From Micropterix aruncella (Eukaryota; Arthropoda; Insecta; Lepidoptera; Micropterigidae), in the NCBI GenBank assembly GCA_944548615.1, contig OX155980.1, forward strand, positions 35,203,220 through 35,267,219: a stretch of DNA of 64,000 bases. Direction: 5' to 3'. Of this stretch, positions 57,168-64,000 are shown piece after piece. The notes under the pieces are model-generated. The model made no database searches, was not told the origin of the DNA, and saw nothing but the letters and a program-made list of their open reading frames with translations. Position 1 is the stretch's first letter. Each line of letters opens with the position of its first letter. The position numbers and the translations under genes were made by a program.

Positions 57168-57860
57168 CATGGGCGTACTAAGGGGGGGGGGGGAGCAGGG
57201 GAGGGCAGCTGCCCCCCCTGGATTTTGTACGCCTAGGTACCTACTATTGTCGGTACGACTTACTTTACAATTGCAATAATATATTTTGCACTTTTGATTA
57301 CAATTACAATAATTTTGTTGGTGGTCTGTGACGATGTCCAAGGCTTCTCGAGAGTGCTCTTCTTTTCTTCGGCATTGTTTTCGCTATCTGGCAATATTTC
57401 CCCCTTCCCTGAACAGCACTAGAAATTTTATTGGCGATGCCTTATTCTTCGGCTACAATTGAAAGGTCATTCAGTACACTCAGACGCGTTAAAACATGGC
57501 TGAGATCAACAATGACGGAAGACAGGTTAAATGCGCTTTGTATGCTTAGTGTACATAAAAAACTTGTAAACATTATGGGCGATTCTTTCACAGAAGACGT
57601 CATAAACCGTTTTGCTGAAGATCCTCGAAAATTACTATTTAAATATATGTTTAATTAAACAATTCAAATTAAATAAATGCATTTTTATTATATTTATATA
57701 TGATTATTTATTTTATTTTACTACCCATAAAGTAGGATCTCCTGCGGGTGTCACCTATACTACACACTACATGCACCTAATGTTTCGTATGGTACGCGGT
57801 GGACCCGACTTAAATTTCTGATTTGCCCCCCTCCTGGGCCAAAAGCTGGGTACGCCCATG
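57168..57860 (+). mobile_element. Short hAT element with perfect 8-bp target duplication
   Basis: The ends are inverted: CATGGGCGTAC at 57168-57178 and GTACGCCCATG at 57850-57860. CCTATTAC flanks both sides (57160-57167 and 57861-57868) without mismatch. The left end continues into a G run and a CAGCTGCCCCCCC patch, common in hATs with GGGCGTA-type ends. The element is 693 bp and keeps only the last exon-like piece of the transposase, so it is an internal-deletion derivative. Confidence 0.93.
57427..57658 (+). pseudogene. hAT transposase C-terminal dimerisation domain
   Basis: The frame reads ILLAMPYSSATIERSFSTLR, RVKTWLRSTMTEDRLNALCM, LSVHKK and ends VINRFAEDPRKLLFKYMFN before TAA at 57656. 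This is the conserved hAT C-terminal domain (ATxERSFSxLxxxKTxLRSTM--RL--L--L-IH), of the kind in zinc-finger MYM-type-1-like transposases. The DDE catalytic domain and the zinc finger are missing. The residues present are well conserved and unbroken, which points to a recent insertion. Confidence 0.9.
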
Positions 57861-57868
57861 CCTATTAC

Positions 57869-59609
57869 CATACCTGTTGTCATACCTACTGCAATATTCA
57901 TTTCCAAATTCATTCCGCACTTTGACAACATATTTATATACGTATCTTAATGACAGTAAGACGCCTTGAATTTTCTGTAATTTGTTGATCAATACGTGTA
58001 CATCATTAATACATCTTTTCATACACATATCAATAAATCACTTCATACGTGTGTATGAAGTGCTGCACTTTGATGTTTATTCAATGTTATTGTCATATAT
58101 CGTTATTTTGATATTTTGATAAACTCTATGTGACTTCTTAAGAACATACAACAATCACAGTTTTGTTGACTTCCCTACAAGGATACTAAGTTCAAGCGCC
58201 ACGTGTTTTGACCTGATATATTCCAACATAAATATCCTGTGGTGAAATTTCAGTACGAAATATATTGAACGATTTCTCAGATCATAACGCACAGCTCTTA
58301 GAATCTTATGTACTTACAAAACCGACGTACCCTATGGACGGCATATTTTAGAAAACGTTCTTTACCTCCAATAATATAGCAAAATTATTTGGTAAGATGG
58401 GAATTCCTTCATAACCTTGCTCCGCTTAGGTGAATAAATAAAGTGAAGAAGGCCTGCGATGTGCAAACGTAAACAGGAAATAAAATTATATAAAATGAGA
58501 TACGATAAAATTCACAGTTCCGTTGTTTGGTCCTCTCGATTACCCATAACGCGACGTGTATAATACGACGACAGCGACGCGTATAATATTGTGTTTCAAT
58601 CATTTTATACATAGGTTTATTTGGTGAGAAATTATATATATACTATACCTGTATATCATACAAAATTAAAATATGTACGTAAATGTATACTAATGTAATG
58701 ATTTCTTGTAATCAACCCTTTCTACAAGAACAATATAAGCGGTTAGGTGGACACTGCGCTTATTAACGGTCGCTTCATTGTATTCATTTAACATTTAAAA
58801 CACATTAAATTATAAAAATCGTGGAAACATATCGAAAGTGATTTATTATAATGTTGATTTTATAATCAATAAATTGAATTGCTTTGAATAATTCGTAGGT
58901 AACACTAGAATGATTTTGATTGTTTTTATATAAAGTCGATCCTTTTTTTCTAAATTGATATTTTCTGCTCATTGAATTTTGTGCAGTTTTAACACTTTTA
59001 ACAAAGGGTACCAACTTAGACATCACATTGCAAATCAAAATAAAGGTAGGTATGATTACGAATATTTTAAGAATAGTTAGATAAAGGCCTAAATTTTCAG
59101 TGACTAAATGCGCAGTGAAATTCTACAAAGGCGAGCAAAAAGGACTATATTCAGTCAATAAATTGATGAATCTTCTAAAGAGGAAATACATTAAAACTTA
59201 TTAATCTTCCTGTAAAATTCTGCAATTATTTCGACCAACAAAAGAACTTTCACCAGTGGATTTCCCACCACAGAACATATTGCGATATAAAAGTTTTTCA
59301 CATTGTATCTATGGGTTTTTGGATACATATCCATATAAAATTTATAGCAGAATGCATATGTAAGAATGCTGATGACATCTATCACTGGGATTCTACCAAT
59401 ACTAAAGGGCATTATTATTATTCTTATTTAATTTTAGAGTAAACTTACAGCTTAGCATGATAACATGATATAGTATTTGCAAAACAAATTTACACAACAC
59501 TAATTTAATATCCTATGAACAGTTTACAACGCTTGCACGAACAACTTATAATATAAATAACAATGGGGTATAAAAAAACAAAAATATAATAGGAATATTT
59601 ATGATACAA
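57869..59609. other. AT-rich non-coding stretch
   Basis: No gene or named repeat was recognised. The open frames (58409-58612, 58805-59038 and 59191-59412, minus) have no motif and AT-driven composition. Confidence 0.4.
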
Positions 59610-59870
59610 TCGTCGACTACGATGGTTCGGCCATGTTTGCCGAATGAACGATAATCGCTTGCTACGTAAACTTCTTTGGCGAGACCGTCCGACAGAATGG
59701 AGAATTCAGGAGAATGGAAAACCTGGTTAAAGAACGACTTAAAGAATCAACGATATCGGCTATCGATGCTCGAATGGAACAATCATCAAGAATGGAAGCG
59801 AATCGTCAATGGAGTACGAGATCCAGCGGCACCGACAGCAGCGTATTAGCTGCGAGGGCGACCCCTTTCC
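59610..59870 (+). pseudogene. LINE C-terminal scrap (RLRWFGH type)
   Basis: The plus strand reads RLRWFGHVCRMNDNRLLRKL then LWRDRP, a frame break, and RTT--RINDIGY-like sequence. RLRW-GHV-RM is the hallmark of the extreme C-terminus of insect RTE-like 'endonuclease-reverse transcriptase' ORFs. It is followed by a tail of AATAATAATAAATAATAATA type near 59890-59912. Only the 3' end is present. Confidence 0.75.
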
Positions 59871-60179
59871 CAATCGCCGGCTACGGAATAAATAATAATA
59901 AATAATAATAATATAGTACATACAGTTAGTTAAACCTTAAGAAGTAGGAGATTCGATAGAAACTTTAATTAAATTCATGAAATCATCAAATATGTCTGAT
60001 CCATTACATGTGGTATAAACAACACGACACATTCTGGTGAGATATATATACGATATTGACAACATACATTTTCGCCGTTTGTATTGGGCACACAATGAAT
60101 TGTTACCAGATCAGTTTTTGCCCGTAACAGATGGATTGCCGTGATGTTTATCTGCTCTCATCCATGCGATGATAACTTT

Positions 60180-60545
60180 ACGCAATAATTAGAATAGTCG
60201 TGTGGAATAATCGCGGTTGGGTGGCGCTGCAGGGGGTCCGCCGTGGCTCAGGTGCGGTGCGGCCACAATGGCGACCCCGGCCACGCGTCGGAGCGGTTCT
60301 GGCTGCTGCGCCCGCGTCGCGCATGATTTACAGCCACCCACCCGCCATCTTTATCGGTGTAATCGCGTCGATATTCAAATGGGAGGACGCGCGCCGCCTT
60401 TGGCCGCGCCGGCATGTTGACAGTGCGAGCGTTAAAGAGCACCCGAGCGGAGATTTAGTGCGGGCGGCGATTAGTCGCGGCCGCTGCGGACGGAGGGCTT
60501 CGCCTTCGCAGCCGCACCGCCATCGCCACCTTCCTCCACAGATTT
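60180..60545. promoter_or_regulatory. GC-rich island, candidate conserved non-coding DNA
   Basis: This is strongly GC-rich and CpG-rich (GCGCGCCGCCTTTGGCCGCG near 60388) with embedded AT-rich words (TCGATATTCAAATGG, GCATGATTTACAGCC). Three frames are open at once on both strands, so composition explains the ORFs. It ends abruptly at the LINE fragment. The regulatory role is inferred. Confidence 0.3.
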
Positions 60546-60549
60546 ATTC

Positions 60550-61930
60550 TCCTCGACACCAATTTTGAGAGACTACCACACGTAACGCTGAGAAATCCAC
60601 TAACTCTCTGATATTAAGAGGCGGCGAATGAGTTCCAATTTCAAATTTACTTTCCCTGCCTACCAGCTGACCAGGAAGAAAGTTGTCCACGCTTTTTATC
60701 TTATTACCAACCCTTATTGACTTGATTGAGGGTTTATTCTTATTATTGTGCCCTATGTCATTAATTAACTCCCATGTTTTCTTCATATCCCCATTTGCTT
60801 GTTTAAGTTTTTCGCTGTAATATGACTCTTTGTTTTTTTAATGATTTTTTTCAGGTGTTTCTATATTTTTCATAAAAACCTTGGATTTGTACATCATTAG
60901 GATTTCTTCTTACTTCTTCTTGGAGCTTATCCCGCTTTCTTATGCAGAATAATAGACCGTCCTTTATCCACGGATTGATTTTAGCTTTTGAATGAGAAAG
61001 AATAATTTTCTTTTCAATTGAGGCGTTGTTTAGGCAATCCAAAAATATTTTAAGGAAAAGGTCGGATGCTTCGTGCGCATCCTTGGCATCATCAACTTTA
61101 TCCCTTGTCGCCTCACGAAACAAGTTGAAAAGTTTCTCGTTGTCTGTGAAGGTTTTAGACTGAATACGCCGAGACAATTTTTTTATGTTTTTCGAGATAG
61201 GTACATAGTCCAACCGTATAGTGGTCAGTAATAGTAGTATTATAGATAAATGACTTTATTGGCATTATTGATTTGACCATTATGTGGTCTATTCAACTAG
61301 ATTGTTCGCGATCTGTTCTTGTCGTTTTGTAGATGGCGATTTTCAGTTTATTTTGTGGTAACATAATAGTTAACATAATAACAGGTAGTTTTCAGCCTGT
61401 AGATGTCGATTATTTATTATGTTAATATTAATATCCCCAGTTACTATTATATTGGCTTCGTTCGAATATTGCGAAAGCAAACCGTTTAGCGATTGAACGA
61501 AGCTATTAATATTGGTTTTACTTGGTGTTTTATAAATGGCAAATATATTGATGTCGTCCTCAATTAACATATGTAGGAAGTTGGCATCATCAATTTTCTT
61601 TTCTGTAACGAAAGCTTTTAGACCGGATTTCAGGTAAATTACGACGCCATCATTCTGAAGTCTTATATTTTTGGTATGAAAAGAGTCAAACCCTGGCAGT
61701 ACTCTCGCGGTATAGATGTTACTAATCCAGCACTCAGTCAAAATAATAATGACAAATTGGTAATTAAACTGCTTAGCAGTATAGGGCAGTCATAAAAAAT
61801 TTTACGAATGTTAAGCGAAAATAATTTTAGGCTTTTCTCTCTCATTATGTAATCATTGCATTCATTGGAGTTATCAAATTCTTCACATGTTATATATTTT
61901 TCGTCTATTAAATTATACAAATCATTCATA
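60550..61930 (-). pseudogene. LINE 5' part: AP-endonuclease domain and linker, 3' half missing
   Basis: The minus strand from 61929: EKSLKLFSLNIRKI (start of the apurinic-like endonuclease), a frame break, LTECWISNIYTARVLPGFDS, LQNDGVVIYLKSGLKAF, INIFAIYKTPSKTNINSFVQ and NIIVTGDININI (metal-binding core). A gap with stops follows, then YVPISKNIKKLSRRIQ, KKIILSHSKAKINPWIKDGL and LLFCIRKRDKLQEEVRRNP (linker before the polymerase) and KKTWELINDIG. No polymerase motif follows; similarity fades by about 60600-60690. LINEs usually lose the 5' end, so losing the 3' half implies a later deletion or recombination. Confidence 0.82.
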
Positions 61931-62689
61931 TTGGGTAATTAGTAAATGCAAATAAATACGGCAATGGTATTGTTTTAGGTCTAAATCAGTATAAAAAATT
62001 ATCTCTTTAAATGTTGCAATAATACTAGGAAGGTAGGTATATATAACGGGTAAAGTAGCATTTGCACAATAGTTATATATAAGAATAATTACAATAAAAA
62101 GATTGTTTCCGCTGTATATTGCAATAAACGTTGTACTAATGGTTACAAAATATTTATTTACATATAAAACAAAACACGTGTTAAATGCCATAATTAGATA
62201 GTTAGAGGTTACAATATATTTATTTATATGTAAAATGAAATATGTTTTAAATGCCATTTTAATATATTTATAGTTCAACTTATATATAATTAAATGTATA
62301 ATGTGTAGAATAGTATAATATGCATAATATCTTTAGTATATACATATATAAGAGTATAATATATCGATATGTATAAGAGTGTTCGATTGGTTTCTTATAT
62401 GCGACATTGGTTTCTTATAATTACACCGCACACTTATTACGGCCTACAACGAGATCTGGCTTTTACCATTATAGTATGTTATTACATACATAAGGTTATA
62501 TTGAGTTACAATAATCATGTTGAACCTACATTTTACCGTTATTTTCGTATTACCCGTACGGAGCACTGTAAAACATATAGTCGAGTAAGGGAGTTTCAAC
62601 AAAATTGCAATACAATTCAACAATCTTACAATTGAAACATTATTATTCTGTTTAAAACCGTAATAACAAAACGGCATTGTAAGAAGAAA
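61931..62689. other. AT-rich non-coding stretch
   Basis: GTTACAAAATATTTATTTAC and GTTACAATATATTTATTTAT (about 62140 and 62209), with surrounding ~60 bases ending in TTAAATGCCAT, form a local direct duplication. No gene was recognised. Confidence 0.4.
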
Positions 62690-62830
62690 TACAATATTTT
62701 TCTCAGCGCATGACGAAATGATATCTGCGTACCGAATTTCAGCTCAATCTGATTAAGCGTTTGGGTGCTATCGTGGAGGAGTACATAGACAGACAGACAG
62801 ACAAACAGACAGACACAGAGAGCCTTCAGT
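62690..62830 (+). repeat. Dispersed-repeat end with (GACA)n tail
   Basis: GTACCGAATTTCAGCTCAAT followed by GTTTGGGTGCTATCGTGGAG and a GACA-repeat tail (62786-62815) is the sort of end often seen on dispersed arthropod repeats. It parallels the GGACAAACAGATA end of the 0.6-1.3 kb array and a GTACCGAATTTCAAGTCTC word at about 15437. The class is unknown. Confidence 0.5.
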
Positions 62831-63693
62831 CTGAAAATAGACTTAATCATCTCAGGGGGGCTCAAAATGGTTGTTTTGTCTTGATAGCGATTTTTTTTAA
62901 TCGCGTTCACAATACATTTAGTCGGTTGGTTGACGGTAAAAGTAAAACATACAAACTGTCAATAAATAAATCAACAAATCAAAGAGACTTGTATTTATAT
63001 TTCTATATGAAAGCGTAGAGAGGAAATTTGTGAATGAAATGAAATAATGAACATGGACGAGCGCCTAGTGTTCGCGGGCACGGTTACTGATATTGAATTA
63101 TGAATTTTCAGGAGTATCGGTTTGGTATGCAGGTGAGCGTCGGGGCGTTCATTAGTATCTCGGGCAACGCGTACGATCGGCTCAGGTGAGCGCTTTATTT
63201 CCCTAACAAAGTTAGCGAGGCGAGCTTTTGCAGCAGTCGGGCTGTGGCCGTGCTGCTCTACTACTGCAGGAGCACAATGGGTAAAGCGTGGCTATGGTGC
63301 GTGTCGAGTACTCTATACACATCAAGCTCGCTGGTCAATCCGTAACTCAATGCAACACCACAAACGATAACAACATTCAGTTATTTATCTGATTAAATCC
63401 ACACTCAAAGTTTATATTATTAAAAAAGTTTGGCCAGTGGCATTGCTAAAAAATTGGGATCCAGCGCGAAATTGAACAAAATGCCCCTCCCCCTAATTAC
63501 CTACATTCATTATGGCATATTGGATGTAAGTACTGTATAGCTATCTACATTATAAATTGATATTGTTGTCACGCTTAATGGTGGCATGATTTATTATAAG
63601 TGTAAACTGAAATAAAAAAATGTTTAAAAATAAACAAGTCTTTATTTTTAAGTCGACGACGATTACGCAAATGGAGCTAAAATATATAAGCCT
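62831..63693. other. Non-coding stretch
   Basis: A GC-richer segment lies at 63055-63320. At 63434-63500 a GGCCAGTGGCATTGCTAAAAA word followed by CCCCTCCCCC resembles a hAT outer end, but no partner was found. No gene was recognised. Confidence 0.35.

Positions 63694-64000
<307 letters not shown>

Noticed and set aside
60200..60568. 122-residue Arg/Ala/Pro-rich frame in the GC-rich island
   Set aside because: Several overlapping frames are open on both strands, which GC-rich composition explains. No domain, start context or splice signal stands out.

Overview
This window is eukaryotic and almost certainly comes from an insect. A moth or butterfly fits best, but that is inference: it rests on the AT-rich background, the many TACCTACC/GGTAGGTA-type words and the mix of transposon families, not on a host gene. 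I found no convincing intact host protein-coding gene, rRNA gene or CRISPR array. Nearly every recognisable protein is a decayed or truncated transposable-element protein.

The dominant feature is an approximately 600-bp non-coding repeat family that I cannot name. I call it the L-R element: a left module of about 355 bp and a right module of about 240 bp that carries a 2 x 42-bp hairpin. Ten copies are present. A mirror-image array (L-L-R-R, spacer, R'-R'-L'-L') fills 6.0-8.8 kb. Single copies lie at 13.4, 22.7, 24.4, 30.4 and 52.8 kb, and a nested or tandem cluster of three fills 26.9-28.7 kb. Two copies can be compared with paralogous empty sites inside this window. Both comparisons give an element running from AAGCTATTGC to CACACGTA, inserted in a run of T with a short T-run duplicated.

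Layout. 0.6-2.9 kb holds minisatellites and a LINE scrap. 3.8-4.9 kb is an old LINE. 6-8.8 kb is the mirror array. 10.8-11.6 and 32.5-33.1 kb are Penelope-like fragments. 12.2-13.0 kb is an RTE-like LINE remnant. 16.7-17.7 kb holds two mariner copies, one with terminal repeats and a TA duplication. 20.4-32.5 kb is a nest of repeats: four copies (one divergent) of the 3' part of an RNase-H-bearing LINE family, with a fifth, partial copy at 51 kb; a hAT element carrying an L-R copy; and a duplicated ~1.2-kb palindromic block. 33.9-36.3 kb is a multicopy-type arthropod ORF split by a LINE. 37.7-40.8 kb is decayed hAT, LINE and mariner. 44.9-46.6 kb is the youngest-looking LINE, with one in-frame stop and a perfect 10-bp target duplication. 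54.3-56.5 kb holds a hairpin MITE and a LINE that looks broken by an inversion. 57.2-57.9 kb is a short hAT with a perfect 8-bp target duplication. 60.5-61.9 kb is a LINE endonuclease piece without its 3' half. Long (TA)n arrays lie at 50.5-50.9 kb and at the right end.

Between the repeats are several GC-rich, non-repetitive islands (about 21.7-22.1, 29.1-29.6, 42.1-42.5, 49.9-50.3 and 60.2-60.5 kb). They show no sustained coding frame and are the best places to look for host regulatory DNA. Coordinates of degenerate elements are approximate to a few tens of bases.
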